From an uncultured Microbacteriaceae bacterium (GTDB taxonomy: Bacteria > Actinomycetota > Actinomycetes > Actinomycetales > Microbacteriaceae): a stretch of DNA of 42,054 bases. The stretch covers positions 1 through 42,054 of the forward strand of contig CAMLMQ010000006.1 of the NCBI GenBank assembly GCA_946481135.1. The letters run 5' to 3'. Below, piece after piece: positions 32,393 through 40,080 of the stretch. The translations under genes and the position numbers were made by a program. The notes beneath the pieces are model-generated. The model worked only from the letters and a program-made list of their open reading frames with translations, was not told the DNA's origin and made no database searches. The stretch's first letter is position 1. Every line of letters begins with the position of its first letter.

Positions 32393-32983
32393 TCAGCGCG
32401 CGGTCCGCGCAAGCCACGGAGATATCCAGGTCTCGACGACCCGCCGGTGGTCCGCCGCCGTGACGTCGTCCACCACCTCCACCACTTGCTGACCGAGCGT
32501 GAGGGCATGGAACACCTCGGCGAGTCCGTCGATCGGAGCATCCGGACGCAGATCTCCATCGGCCACCGCCTCGGCCAACGCCTCGGCGACGTCCGGCGCC
32601 CACAACTCGCGGTCCCGGGGCGCCTGCGCCGACTCTCCGAGTGCCACACGACCCCACAATCCGACGATGAGAAACGCCTCATCCCGCGTGTCGGGGCGTA
32701 GGGGGAGTAGCTCTTCGACCATCGCGTCGATCCGCGCCAGTCCGCGTCGGCCGCTCGTGGCTGCCCGGATGCGGGCCATCGTGCGGCGCGCGACCTCATG
32801 GCCGGCGTCGTCGACGATCGCATCGAAGTTGTCGTAGTAGTGCCAGAGCGATCCGACGGACACTCCGAGCTCGCCGGCCACTGCACGCGAGGTGACCTGA
32901 GCGAGGCCGGCGCGCGCCGTGACTCGGATGACCGCGTCGACGATCGCGCGACGTCGTGCGTCGTGATCCACGATCTTGGGCAC
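32393..32983 (-). CDS. TetR-family transcriptional regulator
   Basis: Regulator of 196 residues, with the DNA-binding domain at residues about 9-55: RRRAIVDAVIRVTARAGLAQVTSRAVAGELGVSVGSLWHYYDNFDAI. The remainder is helical and contains no recognisable ligand motif. It lies directly upstream of the copper amine oxidase on the same strand; a 30-base inverted repeat starts one base after its stop codon. It is divergent from the aldehyde dehydrogenase at 33150, so it may regulate both. BetI/RutR-like TetR proteins often sense amines or their products; that is a weak guide only. Confidence 0.92.
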   Translation of the reverse strand: MPKIVDHDARRRAIVDAVIRVTARAGLAQVTSRAVAGELGVSVGSLWHYYDNFDAIVDDAGHEVARRTMARIRAATSGRRGLARIDAMVEELLPLRPDTRDEAFLIVGLWGRVALGESAQAPRDRELWAPDVAEALAEAVADGDLRPDAPIDGLAEVFHALTLGQQVVEVVDDVTAADHRRVVETWISPWLARTAR

Positions 32984-33149
32984 GGCACCCTCCCGAACTC
33001 GGCCGCGACGCGGCGCCCGTTATCGTAGCCGCCGGTCCGTGCTTCCCCTGCACTGCACGGCTAGGTCTCTGCGCGCAGGGGCAAGCCGACCGCCGTGTGC
33101 AGCGGCGAGGCTGAGGCGACGTCGTCGTCGACCCACGGAGGAGACTGCC

Positions 33150-34559
33150 ATGACCGACTACTCTGAGCTCATCTCGCGCGTCGAGGCGCCGGAAGGCTCC
33201 GGCCGGGATATCCCGGACGCCGCGACCCGCGCGACCATCGGGCGAGCACCGGAGGCGAGCATCGCCGACCTGGATGCCGCTGTCTCGCGCGCGAAGGCGG
33301 CGCAGCCGGCGTGGCACGCGCTCGGCCACGAAGCGCGGATCCGCTTGTTGAACGCCGCCGCCGATCGGGTCGACGCGTCCGCGGAGGCTCTCGCGACGCT
33401 GCTTTCGCGCGAGCAGGGCAAGCCGCTCAACGGACCGAATGCGCGCTTCGAGGTGGGCGCGTGCTCGGCCTGGCTGCGCGCCACGGCCGCGACTCCGCTC
33501 GAACCGCAGGTCGTGATCGATGACGGAGAGTCGCGCGCAGAGCTCGTCTACAGGCCGGTCGGGGTCGTCGGTGCGATCGGCCCGTGGAACTGGCCCATGA
33601 TGATCGCGATCTGGCAGATCGCTCCCGCCCTGCGGATGGGCAACACGGTCGTGGTCAAACCGTCGGAGTTCACGCCGCTCAGCGTCCTGGCGCTCATCTC
33701 GGTTCTCAACGATGTGCTTCCGCCCGATGTGCTCATCGGCGTGTCGGGAGGCCGCGAGGTCGGTGCTCGCCTCGCGGCACATCCGGATGTCGACAAGGTG
33801 ATGTTCACCGGATCGACCGCGACCGGTCGCAAGATCATCGAGAGCTCGGCGGGCAACCTCGCACGCTTGACGCTTGAGTTGGGTGGCAACGACGCCGGCA
33901 TCGTGCTTCCCGGAAGTGACCCGGCCACGATCGCGGAGGGCCTCTTCTGGGGCGCCTTCATCAACACGGGCCAGACCTGTGCCGCGCTCAAGCGGCTCTA
34001 CGTTCACGACTCGATCTACGACGAGGTGGTGGAGGCACTCGCCGCCGTGGCTCGCACGACGCCCATGGGTAACGGGCTCGACGAGGCCAACGTGCTCGGG
34101 CCGCTCCAGAACCCGCAGCAGTTCGAGATCGTGAAGCGTCTGGTCGAGGACGCGGCCGTGAACGGGGGCCGCATCGTCACGGGCGGCGCACCGGCGAGCG
34201 ACCTGGGCGAGACGTTCTTCCCGATCACGCTCGTGGCCGACGTCGCCGATGGGGTCGCCCTCGTCGATGAGGAGCAATTCGGACCCGCGCTGCCGATCAT
34301 CCGGTACCACGATGTCGAGGACGCCATTCGCAGCGCGAACCGCCTGGACGTCGGTCTCGGCGCATCCGTGTGGGGGCCCGACCCGGCCGAGAATCGCGCA
34401 GTCGCCGAGCGCATCGAGGCGGGGACGGTCTGGATCAACTCGCATGGTGGCGTGCATCCGATGATCCCCTTCGGCGGTGTCAAGGGGTCGGGGTACGGCC
34501 TCGAGTTCGGAGTCGAAGGCCTCAAGGCCGTGGCGGTTCCGCAGGTCATCAACGGCTGA
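33150..34559 (+). CDS. aldehyde dehydrogenase, probably arylacetaldehyde dehydrogenase
   Basis: NAD(P)-dependent aldehyde dehydrogenase of 469 residues. N147 in GPWNWPMM, E243 in LELGGND and nucleophile C277 in TGQTCAALKR are intact, with PFGGVKGSGYGLEFG near the end. The CAALKR surrounding and the overall type recall the group of aldehyde dehydrogenases annotated with benzaldehyde or aminoaldehyde substrates. It lies between the amine oxidase/TetR pair and a FeaR-like AraC gene; in E. coli the equivalent trio is tynA, feaB and feaR, where FeaB oxidises phenylacetaldehyde. Ribosome binding site GGAGGA 8-13 bases upstream. Confidence 0.88.
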   Translation: MTDYSELISRVEAPEGSGRDIPDAATRATIGRAPEASIADLDAAVSRAKAAQPAWHALGHEARIRLLNAAADRVDASAEALATLLSREQGKPLNGPNARFEVGACSAWLRATAATPLEPQVVIDDGESRAELVYRPVGVVGAIGPWNWPMMIAIWQIAPALRMGNTVVVKPSEFTPLSVLALISVLNDVLPPDVLIGVSGGREVGARLAAHPDVDKVMFTGSTATGRKIIESSAGNLARLTLELGGNDAGIVLPGSDPATIAEGLFWGAFINTGQTCAALKRLYVHDSIYDEVVEALAAVARTTPMGNGLDEANVLGPLQNPQQFEIVKRLVEDAAVNGGRIVTGGAPASDLGETFFPITLVADVADGVALVDEEQFGPALPIIRYHDVEDAIRSANRLDVGLGASVWGPDPAENRAVAERIEAGTVWINSHGGVHPMIPFGGVKGSGYGLEFGVEGLKAVAVPQVING

Positions 34560-34569
34560 TCATGCCGTC

Positions 34570-34600
34570 GTGGGCTCCGTCCCCTCCGGGCGGAGCCCAC
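34570..34600. terminator. strong bidirectional terminator hairpin
   Basis: GTGGGCTCCG (34570-34579) and CGGAGCCCAC (34591-34600) form a 10-base-pair stem with an 11-base loop, between the stop of the dehydrogenase (34559) and that of the convergent AraC gene (34602). Confidence 0.8.
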
Positions 34601-34601
34601 C

Positions 34602-35570
34602 TCACGTCCCGCGAGACCCGCCCAGTGCGCTGGCCCGGACGTCGCGCGGGGAAGCCCCATAGGTGGCCTTGAACAGTCGGGAGAAGTGCGCCGCGTCGAC
34701 GAGACCCCATCGGGCCGCGATCGCGCTGACGGCGTGATCCGCGAAGACGATGTCGGTGAGTTCGCGACGACAGTGCTCGAGGCGGCGGGTGCGGATCCAG
34801 GCCGAGACCGTCGTGCCCTCGGAGTGGAAGAGCGCGTGGAGCAGTCGGGTCGAAATGAAGTGCGCGCTGGCGATGCGAGCGGGGTCGAGCGTCGGGTCGG
34901 CGAGATGCTGGTCGATGTACGACCGGATGCGCAGGAAGAGCCGCCCACGATGCCCCGACTCCAGTCGCGTCCCGAGCTCTTGCGCGAGCATCGTCTCGAC
35001 GACGTCGATCGCGTTGCGCGCGAGGCGGAGTCCGATCGCGCTGTCGGTGGCGGTGAGGCCGACGGTGAGCTTCTCGAGGAACGACGCGACGAGCGGAGTG
35101 AGTCCCGACCCGCGGGCGAATCGCACGGCCGTCAACTGAGCGATCGTCTCGGCCGTGAGGTCGAGCTGATCGCGCGGGAACATGAGCACCATCATGCGCA
35201 TGTCTCCCTCGAAGACGAGCGAGTAGGGCCGTGCGGTGTCGTAGAGGGCGATGTCGCCGGGCCGCAGCAGCGCCTCTCTGTCGTCCTGAATGAGGAGGCC
35301 CGTTCCGGCGAGTTGCAGACTCACCTTCAGATGGGGACGCTCGCCGCGCGCGACGAGTTCCGCGGTGCGCTCGACCGAGTGCGGAGTGGCGGCGATCTCC
35401 GACACGTGGATGTCGGGCAGGTCTACGCCGCGGAGGCGACCTGTGAACGTCTCCGGCCGATCGGCGTGCAGCGCGAGCGGCACGAACGTCTGGCTCGCGG
35501 CCGCGCGGAAGGCGGTGAAGTCCAATTGGGTCAGGTCGGCGGCCTGGGGAACCGTCGCACGTGTCGCCAT
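34602..35570 (-). CDS. AraC-family transcriptional regulator, FeaR-like
   Basis: A 322-residue regulator with an N-terminal AraC-type ligand domain (AraC_binding_2 type: FVPLALHADRPETFTGRL, then VSLQLAGTGLLIQDDREALLRPGDIALYDTARPYSLVF) and a C-terminal double helix-turn-helix (about residues 215-315: RIRSYIDQHLADPTLDPARIA, then AIAARWGLVDAAHFSRLFKATYGASPRDVR). This is the architecture of FeaR, the activator of amine oxidase and phenylacetaldehyde dehydrogenase genes in E. coli. It converges on the dehydrogenase gene and is 10 bases downstream of the ThDP enzyme on its own strand, so the two are probably co-transcribed. ATG at 35570; the open frame extends upstream without support. Confidence 0.9.
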   Translation of the reverse strand: MATRATVPQAADLTQLDFTAFRAAASQTFVPLALHADRPETFTGRLRGVDLPDIHVSEIAATPHSVERTAELVARGERPHLKVSLQLAGTGLLIQDDREALLRPGDIALYDTARPYSLVFEGDMRMMVLMFPRDQLDLTAETIAQLTAVRFARGSGLTPLVASFLEKLTVGLTATDSAIGLRLARNAIDVVETMLAQELGTRLESGHRGRLFLRIRSYIDQHLADPTLDPARIASAHFISTRLLHALFHSEGTTVSAWIRTRRLEHCRRELTDIVFADHAVSAIAARWGLVDAAHFSRLFKATYGASPRDVRASALGGSRGT

Positions 35571-35580
35571 CTCAGCCTCC

Positions 35581-37326
35581 TCATCGAGTGAGCCAAACCA
35601 TATACGATCCTTGACCGCTCTGCCAGCCTTCAGGCCGTCGATGGCGGAACTGCGGTCTCGAGCGCGGGGGGTGCGAAGGGCGGCCGGCCTCGAGAATCTC
35701 GGTCTGGTAAGGCGCGACGACGGTCTCGGAGACCCGCAGGTCGAGCAGCAGGAACGCCCGTTCGTCGACGGCTCGGCTGGTCCACTCCGCGAGCGCGTCG
35801 AGATCTTCGGCGCGTCGGACGACGATCGACTCGGCGCCCACCGCGGCGCCGAGCGCGGCGAAGTCGACCTCAGGGATACGCATCGGATCCTGAGCGAGAC
35901 CTTGGGCGCCGTAGAGGGTGAGTTCCGCGCCGTACGCGGCGTCGTTCCACACCACCGCAATGCCCCGGCCTTGCGCGACACGCACCGCGGACTCGAGATC
36001 CGCGAGCGCCATGAGTCCGCCGCCGTCGCCCGTCGTGACGACGATCGTCGATTCGGGTTTCGCGAGCGCTGCCCCCACCGCGCTCGGCCATCCCAGACCG
36101 ATCGACTGGTACGCGGTGCCGACCATCAGCATCCGGTCGGGTGCGGCGATGGGCCAGTACATGTTGGCCCAGCCGATGAAATGCCCGCCGTCGGAGACGA
36201 CGACGCGGTCTCGGGGCAGGAGGTCGGCCAGTCGGGCCGCCGCGGAGCGAGGGTCGAGGCGACCGTCAGGCGCGACGCCGGTGCCGGGATCTCGGTGCCG
36301 TGCGGCCGCGAGATCAACGTCGTCGCGCCACCGTGCGACGGGGGCGTCCTGCGCACGGAGCTCGTCGAGAAGGCGTCGCACGACCCGACTCGCGTCGCCG
36401 CGGAGGAAGGTGCCGACGTGCGGGTGCGTCGCGACGGGCGTGACATCGATCTGCACGACGTCGGAACCGGGGGAGAAAAGTTCGCCGAATCGCATCGTGA
36501 ACTGGTTGAGTGACGCGCCGACCGCGACGACGATGTCGGCGTCGCGCACGAGGGACATCGCCCCCTCCGCACCGAAGCCGCCCGCGACGCCGAGATCGCG
36601 GTCGCGGTCGGTGAAGAGGCCGCATCCGAGCGCGGTCGTCGCCGTCAGCGCACCGGTCGCGGAGGCGAGTTCGTTGAGCAGGCTGCCGGCTCCCGCGAGC
36701 CAGGCTCCCCGCCCCGCCAGGATGAGAGGGCGCCGGGCACGGGCGAGTCGAGCGGCGACGTCCGCGATGCGGTGACGAGTGAATGCGGAGGGCTCGAGCG
36801 GTGGGGGGACCTCACGGGATGCCACGCTCGCCGGCGTGCCAGCTTCGAGGGCAGCGATATCGTACGGCAGAGCCAGGACCGCCGGCACTCGGTAGGTGAG
36901 CGCGTGCGCTACCGCGATGGCGACGGTGGTGGCGGCGTCGTCGCGGCCGACCGTGTAGGTGCGCGCGCCGACCGCGGACGCGAGCGCGCTCTGGTCGACG
37001 TCCCACGGACGCGGGCCGGACGTGGGGTGATCGCCGACGACGAGCACGAGCGGGATGCGGGCCATCGCCGACTCGGCGAGCGCCGTGAGGGTGTTGGTGA
37101 AGCCGGCGCCATACGTCGTGGTCGCCACAGCGAGTCCGCCTCCCGCGCGGTAATGCGCATCCGCGGCGACGACTCCGGCTGCTTCGTGCCGTACGGCGAC
37201 GAATCTCGCCTCGGTCGACGTCTCCCATGCGTCGAGGAAGTGCGCGTTGCCTTGCCCCATGACACCGAACACCACGGAGATGTGCTGCGCGAGCGCGGTG
37301 GCGACGTGGGCGGAGACCGTGGACAT
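35581..37326 (-). CDS. thiamine diphosphate-dependent 2-oxo-acid decarboxylase or acetolactate synthase-like enzyme
   Basis: ThDP enzyme of 581 residues with the three-domain layout. The cofactor-activating glutamate is in AVRHEAAGVVAADAHYR (about residue 45), and the ThDP/Mg motif starts GDGGGLMALADLESAV and ends VVWNDAAYG. The subgroup includes benzoylformate, arylpyruvate and sulfopyruvate decarboxylases as well as acetolactate synthases. In this island a decarboxylase giving an arylacetaldehyde from an arylpyruvate is the attractive reading (inference). The start at 37326 has GAGAGG upstream; a frame-compatible start at 37377 would include the TATA-like element and is less likely. The C-terminus is unusually Arg/Pro/Gln-rich. 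Confidence 0.88.
   Translation of the reverse strand: MSTVSAHVATALAQHISVVFGVMGQGNAHFLDAWETSTEARFVAVRHEAAGVVAADAHYRAGGGLAVATTTYGAGFTNTLTALAESAMARIPLVLVVGDHPTSGPRPWDVDQSALASAVGARTYTVGRDDAATTVAIAVAHALTYRVPAVLALPYDIAALEAGTPASVASREVPPPLEPSAFTRHRIADVAARLARARRPLILAGRGAWLAGAGSLLNELASATGALTATTALGCGLFTDRDRDLGVAGGFGAEGAMSLVRDADIVVAVGASLNQFTMRFGELFSPGSDVVQIDVTPVATHPHVGTFLRGDASRVVRRLLDELRAQDAPVARWRDDVDLAAARHRDPGTGVAPDGRLDPRSAAARLADLLPRDRVVVSDGGHFIGWANMYWPIAAPDRMLMVGTAYQSIGLGWPSAVGAALAKPESTIVVTTGDGGGLMALADLESAVRVAQGRGIAVVWNDAAYGAELTLYGAQGLAQDPMRIPEVDFAALGAAVGAESIVVRRAEDLDALAEWTSRAVDERAFLLLDLRVSETVVAPYQTEILEAGRPSHPPRSRPQFRHRRPEGWQSGQGSYMVWLTR
35599..35608. promoter_or_regulatory. ATCGTATATG element upstream of the AraC gene
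   Basis: Read on the minus strand this is ATCGTATATG, 29 bases before the AraC start. It overlaps the last codons of the ThDP enzyme, so coincidence is possible. It matches the elements at 20445 and 37357. Confidence 0.3.
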
Positions 37327-37356
37327 GGCGGGACCTCTCGAGACGACGGACTTCTT

Positions 37357-37366
37357 TCCGTATATG
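37357..37366. promoter_or_regulatory. TCCGTATATG element upstream of the ThDP enzyme gene
   Basis: Located 31 bases before the ATG at 37326, matching the spacing of the other two copies (30 and 29 bases). Either a shared GntR operator or a shared -10 type (TATACG on the minus strand). Confidence 0.4.
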
Positions 37367-37377
37367 TCTCGCGCCAC

Positions 37378-37688
37378 GCGCTTCGTGCCCTTTTTGCAGG
37401 CACCAACAGGATCCTCTGTCGGACGCGTCGATCATAGCGCTTCCGAGCGCCTCGCTTGCGCTCCCCTCCAGCGTGCGGGCGGGCGCGTCGAAGCGGGTCG
37501 ATGTCGTTGGATGTCCGACGCCTGCAGCCCCGCACCGAGACCGACTCCTGCATCTGCGACAGGTCACAAGCGGCGGGACGACTGGGCTCCCGCCCCACTC
37601 CGCGCCCCGACTCCGACCGCGAGCTCCGAGGAGGTTCTCGGACGAACTGCGCCTGCTCCGACGTCATCGTCGAGGGCGACGCGATCGT
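37378..37688. other. junction region without a recognisable gene
   Basis: These 311 bases beyond the ThDP enzyme promoter show no convincing gene. Open frames on both strands have irregular Arg/Ser/Pro-rich translations and no ribosome binding site. They mark the right edge of the catabolic island. I looked for a copy of the tRNA-Ala 3' end and for the IS core TCGCGACA here and found neither. Confidence 0.5.
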
Positions 37689-37800
37689 GGAACCGTCACG
37701 CCGCTCGGCGCCCCGACTGGAACCTGCTGCGCCCCGACGGCTCCGAGACCATGTCGGCGCGCTTCCTCACCCGCACGCCCGACGGCGTGCCGTTCTCGTG
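37689..37800 (+). pseudogene. decayed DUF3237 family gene fragment
   Basis: GTVTPLGA (frame beginning at 37689) and, after a shift of frame, PDWNLLRPDGSETMSARFL followed by TRTPDGVPF (frame beginning at 37712) reproduce the central DUF3237 pattern, in which a GG(A/P)DW segment leads to RxDG and a DARYxLxTxDG strand. No start codon, N-terminus or C-terminus remains. An intact relative is at 29912-30355. The call rests on one motif and needs a profile search. Confidence 0.4.
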
Positions 37801-37897
37801 CTCAAGGGGGGCTCGCCGACCGCTTGTCAGGGCGCATCGAATTCTCGCCCTCTCAGCACTGCGTCCCATGTCGGCGTCGGGCTCTAGGCTCATCGCC

Positions 37898-39310
37898 ATG
37901 AGCGATCAGCCCGCCGCCGCGACGGCATCCGATCACGTGCCGCCGCCGAACGGCATGCGCACGTTCTTCAACGTGCTCGTCAACACGGCGATCGCCAACG
38001 TGACGACGAGCTACCTCTGGTTCGGCCTCACCTTCTGGGTGTACCTCGAGACGCGCTCGGTGCTCGCGACGGGCATCATCGGCGGCGCCTACATGCTGCT
38101 CGTCGCGCTGTTCGGCATGGTGTTCGGCTCGATCGTCGACCGGCACCGCAAGCACCAGGCGATGCTCTTCGCGAGCGGCACCTCGCTCGCCGCCTTCGTG
38201 ATCGCGGGCGTGATCTACCTGCTCGTGCCCGAGAGCGGGCTGCTCGACCTCGGGGGGCCGTGGTTCTGGCTCTTCTCGGGCATCATCCTCTTCGGCGGCG
38301 TCATCGAGAACATGCGCAACATCGCGCTGTCGACGACGGTCACCCTGCTCGTTCCCGTCGAGCGCCACGCGAACGCCAACGGTCTCGTCGGCACCGTGCA
38401 GGGCCTCGCGTTCCTCGTGACGAGCGTGTTCTCGGGCCTGTCGATCGGACTGCTCGGCATGGGCCCGACGCTGCTCATCGCGATCGTCTTCACGGCGCTC
38501 GCCGTCGGGCACCTCGCGTTGCTGCGCATCCCCGAGGAGAAGCCGCAGGTCGACGAGAAGCAGGCCTTCATCGACGTGCGCGGCGCCGTCGCGGCGGTGC
38601 GGCTCGTGCCCGGGCTGTTCGCCCTCATCCTCTTCTCGACGTTCAACAACCTCATCGGCGGCGTCTACATGGCGCTCATGGACCCCTACGGTCTGGAGCT
38701 GTTCCCGGTGGAGTGGTGGGGCGTCGTGCTCGGCGTCACCTCGACGGGCTTCATCATCGGCGGCGGGCTGATCGCGAAGTTCGGGCTCGGCCGCAATCCC
38801 ATCCGCACGATGCTGCTGCTCGTGATGGTGATGGGCCTGCTCGGCTCGCTCTTCACGATCCGGGAGTTCTGGTGGCTGTACGCCGCGGGCATCTGGGTGT
38901 ACATGATGCTCATCCCCGCGGTCGAGGCGGCCGAGCAGACGGTCATCCAGAAGGTCGTGCCGTACCGCACCCAGGGCCGCGTGTTCGGGTTCGCGCAGGC
39001 GTTCGAGGCGGGTGCCGCGCCGATCACGGCGTTCCTCATCGCGCCGATCGCCGAGTTCGTCATCATCCCCTACATGGAGTCGACGGCGGGTCGCGAGACC
39101 TGGGGCTGGCTGCTCGGCGAGGGGGAGGCGCGCGGCATCGCGCTCGTCTTCCTCATCGCGGGGCTCGTGATGGTCGTGTTCGCCGCGCTCGCGTTCCTCA
39201 CGCGGTCGTACCGGGTGCTGTCGACGACGTTCGCGGGGCAGACGGAGTCGGTGAAGCCCGAGGAGATTCCGGATGCCGGCCTCGACCCGGAGTCGGTGAC
39301 GACGCGTTAG
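37898..39310 (+). CDS. MFS transporter
   Basis: Membrane transporter of 470 residues with about 12 hydrophobic helices. The loop after helix 2 is GMVFGSIVDRHRKHQAM, the MFS motif A, and a central charged loop EEKPQVDEKQAFIDVRGAVAAV separates two six-helix halves. The second half contains GVTSTGFIIGGGLIAKFG. I chose the ATG at 37898 because upstream sequence in frame is the decayed DUF3237 stretch. Helices and composition are typical of drug/proton antiporters of the DHA3 group; the cargo is unknown. It does not look part of the island. Confidence 0.9.
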   Translation: MSDQPAAATASDHVPPPNGMRTFFNVLVNTAIANVTTSYLWFGLTFWVYLETRSVLATGIIGGAYMLLVALFGMVFGSIVDRHRKHQAMLFASGTSLAAFVIAGVIYLLVPESGLLDLGGPWFWLFSGIILFGGVIENMRNIALSTTVTLLVPVERHANANGLVGTVQGLAFLVTSVFSGLSIGLLGMGPTLLIAIVFTALAVGHLALLRIPEEKPQVDEKQAFIDVRGAVAAVRLVPGLFALILFSTFNNLIGGVYMALMDPYGLELFPVEWWGVVLGVTSTGFIIGGGLIAKFGLGRNPIRTMLLLVMVMGLLGSLFTIREFWWLYAAGIWVYMMLIPAVEAAEQTVIQKVVPYRTQGRVFGFAQAFEAGAAPITAFLIAPIAEFVIIPYMESTAGRETWGWLLGEGEARGIALVFLIAGLVMVVFAALAFLTRSYRVLSTTFAGQTESVKPEEIPDAGLDPESVTTR

Positions 39311-39459
39311 TCGCGCGGGCGGTCCGCGACCTCGGGTCCGCCCGGTCGCGGATGCCGGGTCGCATGCAGCGCCCGAGCCCACCGGTCCGCCGCCTCGTCG
39401 CGACGCTTCGACTCGATCGCGGCCTGCAGTTGGCGCGTCGAGAGCGGCGGAAGGAGCAT
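39307..39459 (-). CDS. possible small protein of 50 residues
   Basis: An ATG at 39459 opens MLLPPLSTRQLQAAIESKRR and continues as a charged helix (DEAADRWARALHAT), then a Pro/Gly-rich tail; its stop TAA overlaps the last bases of the MFS gene. Third codon positions are mostly G or C, as in real genes here. I do not recognise a family. It overlaps the MFS terminator hairpin, which weakens the case. Confidence 0.4.
   Translation of the reverse strand: MLLPPLSTRQLQAAIESKRRDEAADRWARALHATRHPRPGGPEVADRPRD
39323..39352 (+). terminator. hairpin after the MFS gene
   Basis: TCCGCGACC (39323-39331) and GGTCGCGGA (39344-39352) form a 9-base-pair stem with a 12-base loop, 12 bases after the MFS stop. 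Confidence 0.6.
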
Positions 39460-39524
39460 CCGGTCACCGTACGCGGGCGACCTGGGGGTGCTCCCAGGCT
39501 CATGGGGCGGGCCGACAACGCGAA

Positions 39525-39552
39525 CGCCCCGCCCACTCGCGTGGACGGGGCG
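39525..39552 (-). terminator. terminator of the cold-shock gene
   Basis: An 11-base-pair GC-rich stem (39525-39535 with 39542-39552, one G:U pair in the minus-strand RNA) and a 6-base loop lie 13 bases beyond the cold-shock stop. Confidence 0.75.
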
Positions 39553-39565
39553 CGGCGTGAGGGGC

Positions 39566-39769
39566 TCAGCCCTGCTGGATGTTCGACGCCTGCAGGCCCT
39601 TCGGGCCCTGCGTGACGTCGTACTGCACCTTCTCGCCCTCGACGAGGTCGCGACGGCCGCTTCCCGCGATCGCGCTGAAGTGCGCGAACACGTCGGGCGT
39701 GTTGTCGTCAGGGGCGATGAATCCGAAGCCCTTGTCGGCGTTGAACCACTTGACGGTTCCGGTTGCCAT
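39566..39769 (-). CDS. cspA: cold-shock protein, CspA family
   Basis: A 67-residue single cold-shock domain: GTVKWFNADKGFGFIAPDD contains RNP1 (KGFGFI) and VFAHFSAI contains RNP2, followed by GEKVQYDVTQGPKGLQASNI. RNA chaperone that melts secondary structure in the cytoplasm. The start at 39769 gives the standard family length with GGAAAG upstream; the much longer open frame upstream is not coding. It has a GC-rich hairpin terminator and a structured upstream region. Confidence 0.96.
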   Translation of the reverse strand: MATGTVKWFNADKGFGFIAPDDNTPDVFAHFSAIAGSGRRDLVEGEKVQYDVTQGPKGLQASNIQQG

Positions 39770-40080
39770 GTTTTCTTTCCTTCTTCTACTGACCCGGTCG
39801 AACTGACCGGGTTCCGGCCGCGAGCGGCCGGCGCGGACGGCGGCTGATGCCGTCCGTCCGACGGGAGTGGGGGTCGAGACGACCCGGGGTGATGCCGCGC
39901 AGGGGGGCGATCGGGAGAGCGTTCGAGCTCGGGATGCGGTCGATCCGATCGATTCGGCGACGCCCTCGGGTGCGGAGGGTGCCGGACAGGCGACCCGGCA
40001 GTTCGCGGGTCGTTTTCCCCACCCTAGCCCCCGCGCGTACGAAAAGGTCCCCGCGCGCGCGAAAAGAGGGAGAGGCGGTC
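39770..40080 (-). promoter_or_regulatory. long structured upstream region of the cold-shock gene
   Basis: About 310 bases without a gene. Near the cold-shock start three hairpins follow each other: 39792-39812 (8-bp stem, 5-base loop), 39814-39831 (8-bp stem with a 2-base centre) and 39835-39855 (7-bp stem, 7-base loop). They would lie in the 5' untranslated RNA; cspA messages commonly have long structured leaders. The outer part contains repeated GATCGATTC-like sequence but no gene. Confidence 0.5.

Noticed and set aside
4416..37700. The whole catabolic region as an integrase-borne genomic island with tRNA attachment sites
   Set aside because: The second tRNA tail copy is at 5784, next to the IS, and is better explained as its target duplication. 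No integrase gene and no further tail copy near the right edge was found.
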